Positions 9,350 to 22,281 of a stretch of 38,339 nt of DNA are shown in pieces. Within the stretch, counting starts at the first letter, position 1, and every line of letters begins with the position of its first letter. The stretch is taken from positions 1-38,339 of the forward strand of contig CALQZX010000010.1 of the NCBI GenBank assembly GCA_943350175.1. Reading direction: 5' to 3'. Both the position numbers and the translations under genes were made by a program. The notes below the pieces were generated by a model. It did not search any database. It saw only the letters and a list, made by a program, of their open reading frames with translations, and was not told the origin of the DNA. The DNA comes from Parcubacteria group bacterium (GTDB lineage: Bacteria; Patescibacteriota; Microgenomatia; UBA1400; PJMF01).

Positions 9350-11257
9350 ATGATCGATAAAAAACCTGAGCAAAAAAATCCAAGTCCAAAGCCAATGGAT
9401 CAAAAACCACCAGCTGGTTACAAGCGCATTGAGCTAAAGATTAACTTAAATAAATTTTTTAATAAAACCTTGATTTATCTGATTATTTTCTTTTTATTCG
9501 TTCCTTCACTCTTGGGCGCTCTTGGCGCAGGTAAAGGTAGTGAGCAAATCACCATGAGTCAAATGGTGGCTGATATTCGTGCTGAGAAAGTCAGCAAGAT
9601 GGAAGTTTATGGCCAGGAATTACGTTTAACTTATAAAGATGAATCCAAAAAAGTCGCCAAAAAAGAAGAAGGCCAACAAGCTTTGCAGGTCCTCAATGCC
9701 GCTGGCATTGATTTAGCAGCTGTCGACACCCAGATTCATGATGCCACTTTCTTACAAATGCTTTGGGAATTGGTGATTAATTTCTTACCAATCATTTTAA
9801 TGTTTGTTTTCTTGATGATTGTTTTCAAGCAAGCCAAAGGTGGCGGTGACGCTATGTTTGGTATGGGCAAGAGTAAGGCCAAAGTCTTTGTCAAAGGTAA
9901 GCAAAATATCAGTTTCAAAGATGTCGGTGGCATGAACGAAGCTAAGAAAGAGTTGGAAGAGATTGTCGACTTTTTGAAAAATCCAAAGAAATACGCCAAG
10001 GTTGGTGCTCGTACTCCAAAAGGTGTGTTGTTAGTTGGTCCAGCTGGTACTGGTAAAACTTTATTGGCTCGTGCCGTCGCTGGTGAAGCAGGCGTCCAAT
10101 TCCTTTCCATTGCGGGCAGTGAATTTATGGAAATGCTGGTTGGCGTCGGTGCTTCTCGTGCCAGAGATTTATTTGAAACAGCCAAAAAGATTGCTCCATC
10201 CATCATTTTCATTGATGAGATCGATGCTATTGGTCGTATGAGAAGTCGCAACAGTATGTCTTCTCATGATGAACGTGAGCAAACTCTTAACCAAATTTTA
10301 GTAGAGATGGACGGTTTTACTCAGAATGATAATGTTATTGTCATGGCTGCCACCAACCGTGGAGATATGCTTGATCCAGCTTTGGTCAGACCGGGTCGTT
10401 TTGACCGTCGTGTCCAAATTAACTTGCCAGATCTTGAAGAGCGTAAATTTATTTTGAGCATTCATGCCAAAAATAAAACCTTCATCAAGGATCTCGATTG
10501 GACTAAAGTCGCCAAACGTACAGTTGGCTTTTCTGGAGCAGATCTAGAAAACATGCTTAACGAAGCTGCAATTGCTTTGGCCAGAGAAGATCGCACTGAA
10601 GTGACTTTGGAAGACATCGAAGAAGCTTCTCTCAAGGTTAAATATGGTCCAAGCAAGAAACGTTTGCAGGATGATGAAGAGAAGAAAATGACTGCTTATC
10701 ATGAGGCTGGTCACGCTGTTTTGGCTCACGTTTTACCATATGCTGATCCAGTTCATCGTATTTCCATCGTTTCTAGAGGTCAGGCTCTTGGCTACACTTT
10801 CACTCCTCCAGAAAAAGATAAATTGCAGATTCTTAAGTCTGAACTGCTAGATGATATGGTGGTTATGTTGGGTGGTCGAGCTGCCGAAATGATAATCTTT
10901 AATGAGCAAACCGCTGGGGCTAGTAGCGATATTGATCGAGCGACCAGAATCGCTCGTAGCATGGTCGTACGCTTTGGTATGAGTAAACTTGGCCCAATGA
11001 ACTTTGGCCCTCAATATGAAGGTGAAGATTATAGTCGAGCTTGGGGTGAGCCAGATAAGCCATCAACTAAATTACAAGAAAAAGTTGATGATGAGATGAT
11101 GAAATACATTAGTGAAGCAGAAGAACGAGCTATGGAATTGCTTAAAAAGCATAAATCTAGTTTAGTCAAAGTTGCTGAGAATTTACTTGAAAAAGAAACT
11201 CTAGATTCTGATGATTTTGCCAAGCTAATGGACATGCCAAAAGCCAAAGCTGTATAA
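9350..11257 (+). CDS. ftsH: ATP-dependent zinc metalloprotease FtsH
   Basis: N-terminal TMs, AAA domain ([30 protein letters not shown]), [14 protein letters not shown] zinc site. Confidence 0.97.
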   Translation: MIDKKPEQKNPSPKPMDQKPPAGYKRIELKINLNKFFNKTLIYLIIFFLFVPSLLGALGAGKGSEQITMSQMVADIRAEKVSKMEVYGQELRLTYKDESKKVAKKEEGQQALQVLNAAGIDLAAVDTQIHDATFLQMLWELVINFLPIILMFVFLMIVFKQAKGGGDAMFGMGKSKAKVFVKGKQNISFKDVGGMNEAKKELEEIVDFLKNPKKYAKVGARTPKGVLLVGPAGTGKTLLARAVAGEAGVQFLSIAGSEFMEMLVGVGASRARDLFETAKKIAPSIIFIDEIDAIGRMRSRNSMSSHDEREQTLNQILVEMDGFTQNDNVIVMAATNRGDMLDPALVRPGRFDRRVQINLPDLEERKFILSIHAKNKTFIKDLDWTKVAKRTVGFSGADLENMLNEAAIALAREDRTEVTLEDIEEASLKVKYGPSKKRLQDDEEKKMTAYHEAGHAVLAHVLPYADPVHRISIVSRGQALGYTFTPPEKDKLQILKSELLDDMVVMLGGRAAEMIIFNEQTAGASSDIDRATRIARSMVVRFGMSKLGPMNFGPQYEGEDYSRAWGEPDKPSTKLQEKVDDEMMKYISEAEERAMELLKKHKSSLVKVAENLLEKETLDSDDFAKLMDMPKAKAV

Positions 11258-11300
11258 TTGAGATCGTCACAGCGCTACTAGATTAGTGCTAATAACTTAT

Positions 11301-11735
11301 ATGAGAAATATCCTTGCCCAGTTATTTCAGCAGCGAACGCTGCGCAAAATTTTAGCTTTTTTGTTCTTCATTTCTATCTCTTTTGCTATCCTGGTGGTAC
11401 CTCTGGAATATGGCAAGCCAAACGCTAAGATTCATAACTTGGAGGATTCTATCTGGTGGACAGTCTCTACGATTACCTCAGTTGGTTACGGCGATGTGGT
11501 GCCAGTGACTCTAGAAGGTAGAGTCTTGGGCATGATTTTGCAGGTGATTGGGGTAATTATGACCAGTATCGTTATTGGTAGCTTGGTTGTTTTACTGCAT
11601 CGCAAACGCGACAACTATGAGTGGGAGCGAATTTCCAAAAAATTGGATCAGATCAGTACGGCTGTAGAAGAAACTAAGAAAAAAACTGACTTTATTATTC
11701 TGCAAAAGAGTGAGAAAGGTAATAAGAAATCATGA
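11301..11735 (+). CDS. 2-TM potassium channel family protein with coiled-coil tail
   Basis: TM1-pore-TM2 layout with selectivity filter TITSVGYGDVVP; ATG 11301 preferred over GTG 11286. Confidence 0.88.
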   Translation: MRNILAQLFQQRTLRKILAFLFFISISFAILVVPLEYGKPNAKIHNLEDSIWWTVSTITSVGYGDVVPVTLEGRVLGMILQVIGVIMTSIVIGSLVVLLHRKRDNYEWERISKKLDQISTAVEETKKKTDFIILQKSEKGNKKS

Positions 11736-12898
11736 TTCAACAAATTGAAAATGAGAACGACGAAGTTAAGAGCGGAGAGACTCAGCTTGAAGGAATTTCT
11801 AGTAGTGCTTTGGTTGCCTCTGAGAAACCTGAAGCAGATCCAAAAGCTGAAGCGCTAAAAGAAGCAATTGCTGCTTTAGAAAATAAAGATGTAAGCCAAT
11901 ATTCTGAGGAAGATTATCTTCTCTTGGTAGAGGCTGCAAAATCTGGTCTGGCAGCTGAAGTTTTTGCGTTGGCAGTAAGCAAAGATGCAATAAATAGTAA
12001 AGAATATTGGAGGTGGAGTTCGGTTTTTATCCAATGCATAAAAGTAGAGAGATCTCTAACAGTGAGTTTCTGTGGTTTATTCAAAGATGAGCAATTTAAG
12101 AAAATTGATAGTTTTAAAACTGTTTTTCAACAATGTTTATTCCAAGGGGCATCTAAAGAGGTTTTTAATTTAATAAAAAATGTTCCCTTAGACGATTTGT
12201 CTGAATGGAATTTTGAGCTGACTATTCTTATAACTGGCGGTAGTTCTGGCCATAAGGTCGGAAAAGAGCTATTTTCCCTATTTTTTCGTGGTAAAAAAGC
12301 TTCTGAATTAAGAAATTGGAAAGATGTTTTAGTGTGGTTTGATCTTTATTTAGAAGAAGGCAATGAATTACTAGAGATGTTAAAAAATGAGCCTTTGGAA
12401 GAAATTAAGCAGTGGGAGGATTTCCTGAAAAGATTTATAAAAGATCCAGATTTTTCAGAAAAAGCTCTTTCTGTATTTCTTGAAAATAGCGAGTTTGGAG
12501 CTAAAGATTTGCGATTTTGGCACGACACGATAAAAACAGCTTTGTCTTATAGCAATGTAAAAAACAATTCTTTGAAATTTATTTCATTATTTTCAACCTT
12601 TAGTTTAGATGAAATTGGTCTTTATGAATCTGTTGATATTCTAGAAAGATGTGTTTTTAATGGATTGTCTTCTGAAGTATTGGGTTTATTAAATAAGTTT
12701 AGTTTAGAAGATCTTCATGAGCGCAATTTTGTAAACTTATTAGAACTTTGTGCTGAGAGAGGTGCTGCTAGAGAAGTTTTAAGCTTGTTGAAATCAAAGA
12801 TAAAAAGTTTTGATGACGCCAAAGACTGGAAAGACACCTTAAAAACTTGTCTTTTAAATATTGGTCTATCTTTTGTAACTAAAAAGCAAGAGTCTTAA
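11732..12898 (+). CDS. Orphan alpha-solenoid protein with about nine ~32-36-aa degenerate repeats
   Basis: Repeat units such as EVFNLIKNVPLDDLSEWNFELTILITGG, ELLEMLKNEPLEEIKQWEDFLKRFIKD, EVLGLLNKFSLEDLHERNFVNLLELCAERGAAR, EVLSLLKSKIKSFDDAKDWKDTLKTCLLN; start overlaps the channel stop (ATGA). Confidence 0.8.
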   Translation: MIQQIENENDEVKSGETQLEGISSSALVASEKPEADPKAEALKEAIAALENKDVSQYSEEDYLLLVEAAKSGLAAEVFALAVSKDAINSKEYWRWSSVFIQCIKVERSLTVSFCGLFKDEQFKKIDSFKTVFQQCLFQGASKEVFNLIKNVPLDDLSEWNFELTILITGGSSGHKVGKELFSLFFRGKKASELRNWKDVLVWFDLYLEEGNELLEMLKNEPLEEIKQWEDFLKRFIKDPDFSEKALSVFLENSEFGAKDLRFWHDTIKTALSYSNVKNNSLKFISLFSTFSLDEIGLYESVDILERCVFNGLSSEVLGLLNKFSLEDLHERNFVNLLELCAERGAAREVLSLLKSKIKSFDDAKDWKDTLKTCLLNIGLSFVTKKQES

Positions 12899-12922
12899 TT
12901 CTCTGCTAAAATAAGTTCCACA

Positions 12923-13855
12923 ATGTCTTCTCGCAATAAATTTTTACTTGTCGATGCTCATGCTCTGATTTATCGTGCTTACTACGCGATTCCAAATTTA
13001 ACCGACCCAAATGGCCAATTAGTTAATGCGGTTTATGGTTTTAGCAAAATGGTGCTCAATGCCATTTCTTATTTTGAACCAGAATATGCAGCTGTATGCT
13101 TTGATCATCCAAAGCCAACCTTTCGTCACAAAAAATTTGATGGCTACAAAGCTCAAAGAGCTAAAATGCCAGATGATTTAATTCCACAAATCCAAATTGT
13201 TAAAGATGTGGTGCAGGCTCTTGGAATTCCAAAATTTGAATTAGAAGGCTTTGAAGCTGATGATCTGATCGGTACAGTCAATCGCAAGGTTGAAAATTTG
13301 GATAATGAGTTGTTAACGATCATCGTGACCGGCGATCAAGACTCTTTTCAATTAGTGGACAATGACACTCACATCTGGATGCCAGCTCGTGGTAAACAAA
13401 AAGGTGATATTGAATATGATGCCGCTCTAGTAGAAAAAAAGTGGGGCATCAAGCCGCTACAAGTTATCGACATGAAAGCCTTGATGGGTGACAGCTCAGA
13501 CAATATTCCAGGAGTAAAAGGTGTTGGGCCAAAAACTGCAGCTGCTTTGATTCAGAAATTTGAAACAATTGAAAAAATCTACGAATTTTTAGACAAAAAT
13601 CCTGAAGGTGATGATTTGATTAAAGGCGCATTGTTGCCAAAATTGATAGATGGCAAAGAGTCAGCCATTATGAGTAAAGATCTGGCCACCATAGAGTGTA
13701 AAGTGCCAATTGATTTCGATCTGGAAAATTGTCGCGTCACTTCTTATGACAAGAATAAAGTTATTGAGATTTTTCAAAAATTTGGTTTCAAGTCTTTAAT
13801 CAGCACTTTACCAAAAGATGATTTTGAGACTTCAGTGCAGGAAGCATTATTTTAA
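12923..13855 (+). CDS. Stand-alone 5'-3' exonuclease (PolA N-terminal domain-like)
   Basis: FLLVDAHALIYRAYYAIP, GFEADDLIGT, VTGDQDSFQLV, GDSSDNIPGVKGVGPKTAAALI; no polymerase domain. Confidence 0.93.
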   Translation: MSSRNKFLLVDAHALIYRAYYAIPNLTDPNGQLVNAVYGFSKMVLNAISYFEPEYAAVCFDHPKPTFRHKKFDGYKAQRAKMPDDLIPQIQIVKDVVQALGIPKFELEGFEADDLIGTVNRKVENLDNELLTIIVTGDQDSFQLVDNDTHIWMPARGKQKGDIEYDAALVEKKWGIKPLQVIDMKALMGDSSDNIPGVKGVGPKTAAALIQKFETIEKIYEFLDKNPEGDDLIKGALLPKLIDGKESAIMSKDLATIECKVPIDFDLENCRVTSYDKNKVIEIFQKFGFKSLISTLPKDDFETSVQEALF

Positions 13856-13856
13856 T

Positions 13857-15005
13857 ATGTCAAAAAATTCTTTTCCAAAAATTGCTTTAGTCCATGATTA
13901 TTTGCGTGAATATGGTGGCGCTGAGCGAGTTTTGGAAGCTTTGCATGAAATTTATCCAGATGCTCCGGTCTATACGGCTTTTGTTGATGAAAAGGCGATG
14001 AGGGTCAATTGGCAACGTTTTGCTAATTGGGATATTCGCCAGAGTAAAATGACTGAGCTGCCTTTTTATAAAAAATTATTTTCTCCCATGCGTATTTTTG
14101 CCAAATGGGCTTTTGAACAATTAGATTTAAGCGAATATGATCTAGTCATCAGTTCTTCAAACGCTTATTTCGCCAAAGCAGTCAGAGTGCCAAATGGTAA
14201 GCATTTTTGTTATTGTCACACTCCACCTAGAGTTTTATATGGCTACAGCGCTAAAAGTAGTTGGAGAGCCAATCCAATAACTCGTTTTGCTGGCAATTTT
14301 CTCAATCATTTTGTGCGCCAAATGGATTTTCTAGCTTCCAAAAATCCTGATGTTTTTATCGCCAATTCTCTGGAAACGGCCATGCGCATCAAGAAATTTT
14401 ACAAAAGAGAAAGTGTCGTTATTAATCCGCCAATAGAAGTTTATGATCAGGCAGAGGGCTTTTTTGCTAAATTAAGTGAAGAAGAATTGAAAGATTTTAC
14501 TCAAAAAAAGAAAAATTCCTATTATTTATACGTAAATCGTTTGGCTATGGCCAAGCACCCAGAATTAGCTGTGCAAGCGGCAACTGATCTAGGCGTGGAG
14601 CTAAAAGTTGTTGGCTCCGGTGCTATGCTCATTGGTTTGCAAGAAATGGCTGGTGCCAATGTTGAATTCTTAGGTGCAGTTGATGATTCTGTGTTGGCAG
14701 AACTATATCGTGATGCCAAAGCTTTACTTTACCCAGTTGAAGATGAAGATTTTGGGATGGTCCCAGTGGAAGCAATGGCTTTTGGTACGCCAGTAATTGC
14801 TCATGCTTCAGGTGGGCCAAAAGAGACTGTTGTAGATGGCAAAACAGGTTTATTCTTTCAAGAATTGAGTGCTGAAAATTTAAGCAAAGCGATTGAAGAC
14901 TTTGAGAAAAATTTTGTTTACGAACCTCTAAAAATTCATCAGAGCACCAAGAAATATTCTCTCGCAACTTTTAGAGAGAAACTTCAAAAACTAGTTCAAA
15001 TTTAA
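13857..15005 (+). CDS. GT4-family glycosyltransferase
   Basis: ALVHDYLREYGGAERVLEALHEIYPDAPVYTAF and C-terminal PVEDEDFGMVPVEAMAFGTPVIAHASGGPKETV; ATG at 13857. Confidence 0.9.
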   Translation: MSKNSFPKIALVHDYLREYGGAERVLEALHEIYPDAPVYTAFVDEKAMRVNWQRFANWDIRQSKMTELPFYKKLFSPMRIFAKWAFEQLDLSEYDLVISSSNAYFAKAVRVPNGKHFCYCHTPPRVLYGYSAKSSWRANPITRFAGNFLNHFVRQMDFLASKNPDVFIANSLETAMRIKKFYKRESVVINPPIEVYDQAEGFFAKLSEEELKDFTQKKKNSYYLYVNRLAMAKHPELAVQAATDLGVELKVVGSGAMLIGLQEMAGANVEFLGAVDDSVLAELYRDAKALLYPVEDEDFGMVPVEAMAFGTPVIAHASGGPKETVVDGKTGLFFQELSAENLSKAIEDFEKNFVYEPLKIHQSTKKYSLATFREKLQKLVQI

Positions 15006-15007
15006 GT

Positions 15008-16432
15008 CTAGTTTTTAATTAGTTTTATTTTCGCTACCTCATTGACAGGCATAAAGACTTCAGCTCGAAGAGCAGCTGCAGTTGTGGCGATTTGCTGACT
15101 TTGTTTGGAACCACCTAGAAATTCTTTATTGAGAGTATAAGATCCTGGTTCAATATTGATAAAGGTGATCGGGACAAGCTCGCTGTGAGAAGATCTCGAA
15201 TCAAAGTTAGCGATAATCATTTCTGTTTCGCCTTTGTCGTTTTTAGCTGCTAAAGCTTTGACCCAAGAACCAAGTCCAGTAATTTGTAGACGCTGATCAG
15301 CAATACTGTCCAGCATTTTTAGACCTCTGTAACGAGGTTTACTATTGGCGCCAAAATCATTGTGAGTGAAGAGTCCCCAACGCCCCCAAGAAGCTTTGCC
15401 TGCTGGGTCTTTGCCATCTTGAATTTCAAAAGCAAAGGCTCTTTGCACTTTGTTACTCATGGCAATTGCTCCAGCTACGGTGTGAGCGGCACTATATTGA
15501 GAATCGTAGCCAGCATTATTGTTGCTGTCATGGCCCCACTCGGTAATCTGAAACTCCATGGTTGGTTCTAATTGTGGATATTCTTGAATCCATTGTTTAA
15601 CTCGATCCATGTCTTCCGCAAATTGATCTAAATTATTGCTATATCTGTGCCAAGAGAAAAAGTCACATCGCCAATTATTATTAACACAACCGTCTGCCCA
15701 AGCCTTGAACCAATTTTCGTATAGAGCAGTGATAGCAGGTCCGCCCAATTTAAATGGCAAGGCACCTTTGGCATTTTTGGCACCAGCGCTAGCATAGCCA
15801 TATAGAGTCATGTAATTTTTGTCACCATAATATTTAAATGAACCAAAAAGATCTGGTTCATTCCAAACTTCGTAATAAACATCTCTAATTTTCTTGGTGC
15901 CGCTAACATGTTCAATAGTTTTTTGAACGACCAACTGCCAATCCGACCAATTGGTTGGGTAGGCCAAGATGTCACCAGAAGAAATTGCTGGCGGCATGTA
16001 GCTAAGAGAAATATATGGTTTGGCTCCAGTTTTAACAATGTCATCGATAATCAAATCGAACTTAGTCCAGTTAAAAGTAATATTACCTGGTCCTCCTTGA
16101 ACGATGTCATAAAAATCATAGACGTGATCCAAGCGAATATATTCTGGCTTAATGGCAGCTATTTGTGGGGTTAATTTATCAATGCGCCAAGCATGGTCTT
16201 CACCACCTTGAGCCAGATTACGCCATGGTCGAGGCATAGTGCCCAAAACTGCTGTAGTATCAACGATTAAATTAGCCTCTTTGCCGCTTGCTTGACCGAA
16301 AAACTCGCGTACGACTTTTATCTGCCAAGCTCCAGCCATAATGCCACCAACTAAAATAAGCAGTGTTAAAAATGACAAAAGAGCTTTTCTTTTTTTCTTT
16401 AGTCTTGGGTTGATGGCGTAATTTTGCTGCAT
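15008..16432 (-). CDS. Membrane-anchored glycoside hydrolase (GH39-like)
   Basis: N-terminal TM/signal anchor; TIM-barrel with EVWNEPD (acid/base) and QITEWGHD (nucleophile) motifs. Confidence 0.8.
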   Translation of the reverse strand: MQQNYAINPRLKKKRKALLSFLTLLILVGGIMAGAWQIKVVREFFGQASGKEANLIVDTTAVLGTMPRPWRNLAQGGEDHAWRIDKLTPQIAAIKPEYIRLDHVYDFYDIVQGGPGNITFNWTKFDLIIDDIVKTGAKPYISLSYMPPAISSGDILAYPTNWSDWQLVVQKTIEHVSGTKKIRDVYYEVWNEPDLFGSFKYYGDKNYMTLYGYASAGAKNAKGALPFKLGGPAITALYENWFKAWADGCVNNNWRCDFFSWHRYSNNLDQFAEDMDRVKQWIQEYPQLEPTMEFQITEWGHDSNNNAGYDSQYSAAHTVAGAIAMSNKVQRAFAFEIQDGKDPAGKASWGRWGLFTHNDFGANSKPRYRGLKMLDSIADQRLQITGLGSWVKALAAKNDKGETEMIIANFDSRSSHSELVPITFINIEPGSYTLNKEFLGGSKQSQQIATTAAALRAEVFMPVNEVAKIKLIKN

Positions 16433-16485
16433 TTGATTCTTTTGTTAATCATTAATTAAATTTATGTTAGCAAAAAAATACGGGG

Positions 16486-16514
16486 TTGTCTTATTTGCTT
16501 TGTATATTTATAAT
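16486..16514 (+). promoter_or_regulatory. Promoter of the atp operon (TTGTCT-N17-TATAAT)
   Basis: -35 at 16486-16491, 17-bp spacer, -10 at 16509-16514; ATG at 16524 is 9 nt downstream of the -10. Confidence 0.65.
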
Positions 16515-16523
16515 CCTCGCCAT

Positions 16524-17453
16524 ATGGGAAACCAGAGCTTACACGTTTCTATTTCCGCTGAGAGCATCTTCAATTTTTTTGGTCTATCTATTACTAACTC
16601 AATTTTCACTAGTTTAATTGTTAGTTTCTTGCTGATTTCTTTCGCCTTCTTTTTTAGATCAAAATTCAAAATAACTGACAAGCCAAGCAAATTGCAAAAT
16701 TTTGTCGAGATGATTGTTGAGGCTTTGTATAATTTTGTTTATTCAATTACTGAAAATACTAAGAAGACTCTTTTGTTCTTTCCGCTCATCGCGACCTTTT
16801 TCCTTTTTATCATCCTAAACAACTATGTTGGTTTGTTACCTGGAGTTGGTTCGATTTTAACTAAGGAAGAAAGCATTGAAGTTGCTGATCTTGCTCCACA
16901 GCAAGCTATGGCAAGCTCTAGTCCAGTAGTTGAAAAAGAAGTTGTTCTGCCAGGTGATGAGACTGTTACTCATGAATCAGCTACGGTAGAAGAAGTCGTT
17001 GCAGAAGAAGCTGGCGCAGAAGCAGGTCATGCTAAGTTTGTGCCTATTTTTAGAGCTGCCACTGCAGATCTAAACACCACTTTGGCTTTGGCTATTATTT
17101 CGGTGTTCTTGACTCAAGTTTTTGGCGTTTCTCATTTAGGCTTATCTTATTTCAAGAAATTTATTGATTTTTCCAATCCAATTAACTTTTTCGTAGGTAT
17201 GCTCGAAATTATTCTTGAGTTTGCCAAAGTTATTTCTTTTGCCTTCAGATTATTTGGTAATATTTTTGCTGGTGAAGTTTTATTGGCAGTGATGACCTAT
17301 TTAATTGCCATCGCAGTGCCAGCCCCATTTTACGCTTTGGAAATTTTTGTAGGCTTTATCCAAGCTTTGGTTTTCTCGATGTTATCTTTGATTTTCTTCA
17401 ATTTGGCTACTAAGAGTCATCATGAAGAAAGTCATGAATTAGCAAAAAATTAA
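16524..17453 (+). CDS. atpB: F0F1 ATP synthase subunit a
   Basis: FRAATADLNTTLALAI, FAFRLFGNIFAGEVLLAVM; start chosen at ATG 16524 because the promoter lies inside the longer ORF beginning at 16464. Confidence 0.93.
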   Translation: MGNQSLHVSISAESIFNFFGLSITNSIFTSLIVSFLLISFAFFFRSKFKITDKPSKLQNFVEMIVEALYNFVYSITENTKKTLLFFPLIATFFLFIILNNYVGLLPGVGSILTKEESIEVADLAPQQAMASSSPVVEKEVVLPGDETVTHESATVEEVVAEEAGAEAGHAKFVPIFRAATADLNTTLALAIISVFLTQVFGVSHLGLSYFKKFIDFSNPINFFVGMLEIILEFAKVISFAFRLFGNIFAGEVLLAVMTYLIAIAVPAPFYALEIFVGFIQALVFSMLSLIFFNLATKSHHEESHELAKN

Positions 17454-17476
17454 TAATTAGAAAATTAAAAATATAA

Positions 17477-17701
<225 letters not shown>

Positions 17702-17725
17702 AGCTCAAGAAAAAAAGGATAGTAT

Positions 17726-18211
17726 ATGGAAATAAATCTGGCACAAATTATCTTTCAAATGATCAACTTTGGAATGGTTTTGGCTGCCCTAACTTATCTA
17801 ATTTACAAACCAGTTTTGAAATTACTTGAAGATCGCAGAAAAAGAGTCGCTGATGCTGCAGAAGCTGCTGCCGCTGTCATGAAAGAGAAAGAAAACTTGG
17901 AGAAGGTCAAAGAAAAGACTTTGTCTGAAGCAAGCGCAAAAGCTAAAAAGATGGAAGACGAAATCAGAAAAGAAGCCAAGGCAGACGCCAAGCTTTTACT
18001 TGAAGAAAGTAAATCTGAAATCACTGCCAAAGAAGCCAAGTTTTCTAGTGAATTAGCCAAGCTTAAAAAAGAAGAACTCAAATCTATGGAAAGTGAAGTC
18101 AAAAAAGCTGCATTGACCATCGCCGAGAAAGTTCTTGGATCTTCAATTGATGCCAAAAAACATCAAAAACTAATTGATGATCAAATCAATGAAATTATTG
18201 AAAGTCTTTAA
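17726..18211 (+). CDS. atpF: F0F1 ATP synthase subunit b
   Basis: N-terminal TM then long charged helix; position between c and delta. Confidence 0.93.
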   Translation: MEINLAQIIFQMINFGMVLAALTYLIYKPVLKLLEDRRKRVADAAEAAAAVMKEKENLEKVKEKTLSEASAKAKKMEDEIRKEAKADAKLLLEESKSEITAKEAKFSSELAKLKKEELKSMESEVKKAALTIAEKVLGSSIDAKKHQKLIDDQINEIIESL

Positions 18212-18213
18212 AT

Positions 18214-18429
18214 ATGTTGCAAATTGATATCGCTAGCGCAATTGCCCTTTCTGATCTTCAAAAAAAGAAGCTTGAATCTTCACTGCAAAAAAAATATTCA
18301 AATAAAGAATTAGTTTTTGATTATCAAGTTAAAGAAGAGTTGATTGGTGGTTTAAGCGTTAGTGTAGCTGGTGAGCTACATGACGCTAGCTTACGCGCCC
18401 GTCTTAATCAATTAGCCAACAAGATTTAA
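18214..18429 (+). CDS. atpH: F0F1 ATP synthase subunit delta, C-terminal domain only (71 aa)
   Basis: [29 protein letters not shown] corresponds to the conserved delta C-terminal motif; position between b and alpha. Confidence 0.85.
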   Translation: MLQIDIASAIALSDLQKKKLESSLQKKYSNKELVFDYQVKEELIGGLSVSVAGELHDASLRARLNQLANKI

Positions 18430-18431
18430 TT

Positions 18432-19949
18432 ATGTCAAAGTCAGATATTTTCGCCAACCTAAGCTCAATTAAAGATAGCGATTTAAATGTCGAAAAGGTT
18501 TCAGTTGGAAAAGTCATTTCCTATGCTGATGGCATTGTTTTTGCTGATGAGCTAAATGATGTTCAAGCTGGTGAATTAGTCACTTTCGGTGAAGAAGGTC
18601 ATGGTTTGGTTCTAAACTTGGAGAGAGAAAAAGTTGGAATCATCGTTCTTTCCGGTGCAGAGCGAATTAAAGCTGGTGATTTCGTTTATCGTACTGGCAA
18701 AATTCTTTCCATCAATGTTTCAGATGAGATTGTTGGTAGAGTCATTGATCCACTTGGTCAAAGTGTGGATGGCAAATCAGCTATCAAAAAAGACAAAGAA
18801 ATGTTCCTTGAAAAGATTGCTCCTGGAGTTATTGCTCGTCAGGCAGTCAATCAACCTCTACAAACTGGAGTCAAAGCCGTTGACGCTTTAATTCCAATTG
18901 GTCGAGGACAAAGAGAATTGATTATTGGTGATAGAAACACTGGTAAATCTTCGATTGCTCTGGCCAGTATTCTTAACCAAAGAGGCCAAGATGTGATTTG
19001 TGTTTACGTGGCCATTGGTCAGAAGAAATCTACTTTAGCTCAATTTATTCAAACCCTAGATGATAACGGAGCTTTGGCTTACACCGTCGTGGTTTCGGCC
19101 ACCGCTTCCGAGTCTGCTTCTTTGCAATTTTTAGCTCCTTATTCAGGCCAAGCTGTGGCTGAGTATTTCTTGGAAAAAGGCAAAGATGTTTTAATCGTTT
19201 TTGATGATTTGAGTAAACATGCTCAGGCTTATCGTGAAATTTCTTTGTTACTCAAGAGACCTTCTGGTCGTGAGGCTTATCCTGGTGACGTCTTTTACTT
19301 GCACTCTCGTTTGCTAGAGAGAGCTTGTAGATTAAATAAAGAAAATGGTGGTGGTTCTATTACCGCTTTGCCTATCATCGAAACTCAAGCTAACGACGTT
19401 TCTGCCTATATTCCTACCAACGTGATTTCTATCACTGATGGTCAGATTTATCTCGAAACTGATTTGTTTAACTCAGGTATGAGACCAGCCATTAATATTG
19501 GTTTATCAGTCTCTCGTGTTGGCTCTGCTGCTCAGCTAAAAGCCATGAAACAAGTGGCCGGTAGCTTGAAGCTGGACTTGGCTCAATTCAGAGAATTAGA
19601 GGCTTTTGCTCAATTTAGCTCTGACCTTGATGCTACTACCAAGAAGCAATTGGACAGAGGTAAAAGAGTCAGTGAAATCCTCAAGCAACCATGGGATCAA
19701 CAGATGTCAGTCGCTGAGCAAGTGCTGATGATTTACGCCGCTACAAATGGTCATTTGGATGGTATTGCTGTGACTGACCTAGTGTCATTTGAAACTGAAT
19801 TTTTATCTTTTGCCAGAAGCAACTATGTTGACTTAGTCAAAATTTTGTTAACCGGTGCAAAAATAGAAGGCCCACAAGATGAGCTTTTGAAGAAATTGAT
19901 CAAAGAATTTGAGAAAACTCATCCTCGTTTTTATAAGAAAGAGGCTTAA
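18432..19949 (+). CDS. atpA: F0F1 ATP synthase subunit alpha
   Basis: [13 protein letters not shown]-loop, [28 protein letters not shown] signature. Confidence 0.98.
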   Translation: MSKSDIFANLSSIKDSDLNVEKVSVGKVISYADGIVFADELNDVQAGELVTFGEEGHGLVLNLEREKVGIIVLSGAERIKAGDFVYRTGKILSINVSDEIVGRVIDPLGQSVDGKSAIKKDKEMFLEKIAPGVIARQAVNQPLQTGVKAVDALIPIGRGQRELIIGDRNTGKSSIALASILNQRGQDVICVYVAIGQKKSTLAQFIQTLDDNGALAYTVVVSATASESASLQFLAPYSGQAVAEYFLEKGKDVLIVFDDLSKHAQAYREISLLLKRPSGREAYPGDVFYLHSRLLERACRLNKENGGGSITALPIIETQANDVSAYIPTNVISITDGQIYLETDLFNSGMRPAINIGLSVSRVGSAAQLKAMKQVAGSLKLDLAQFRELEAFAQFSSDLDATTKKQLDRGKRVSEILKQPWDQQMSVAEQVLMIYAATNGHLDGIAVTDLVSFETEFLSFARSNYVDLVKILLTGAKIEGPQDELLKKLIKEFEKTHPRFYKKEA

Positions 19950-19954
19950 GTTTT

Positions 19955-22271
<2,317 letters not shown>

Positions 22272-22281
22272 AATTAAAAAA

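Noticed and set aside
9736-10251. 171-aa antisense ORF in ftsH
   Set aside because: Fully antisense to the conserved AAA domain; no start context or recognisable motif.
16464-16523. Longer atpB start at 16464
   Set aside because: A TTGTCT-N17-TATAAT promoter lies within this extension, 9 nt before ATG 16524, and MGNQSLHVSI is a plausible subunit a N-terminus.
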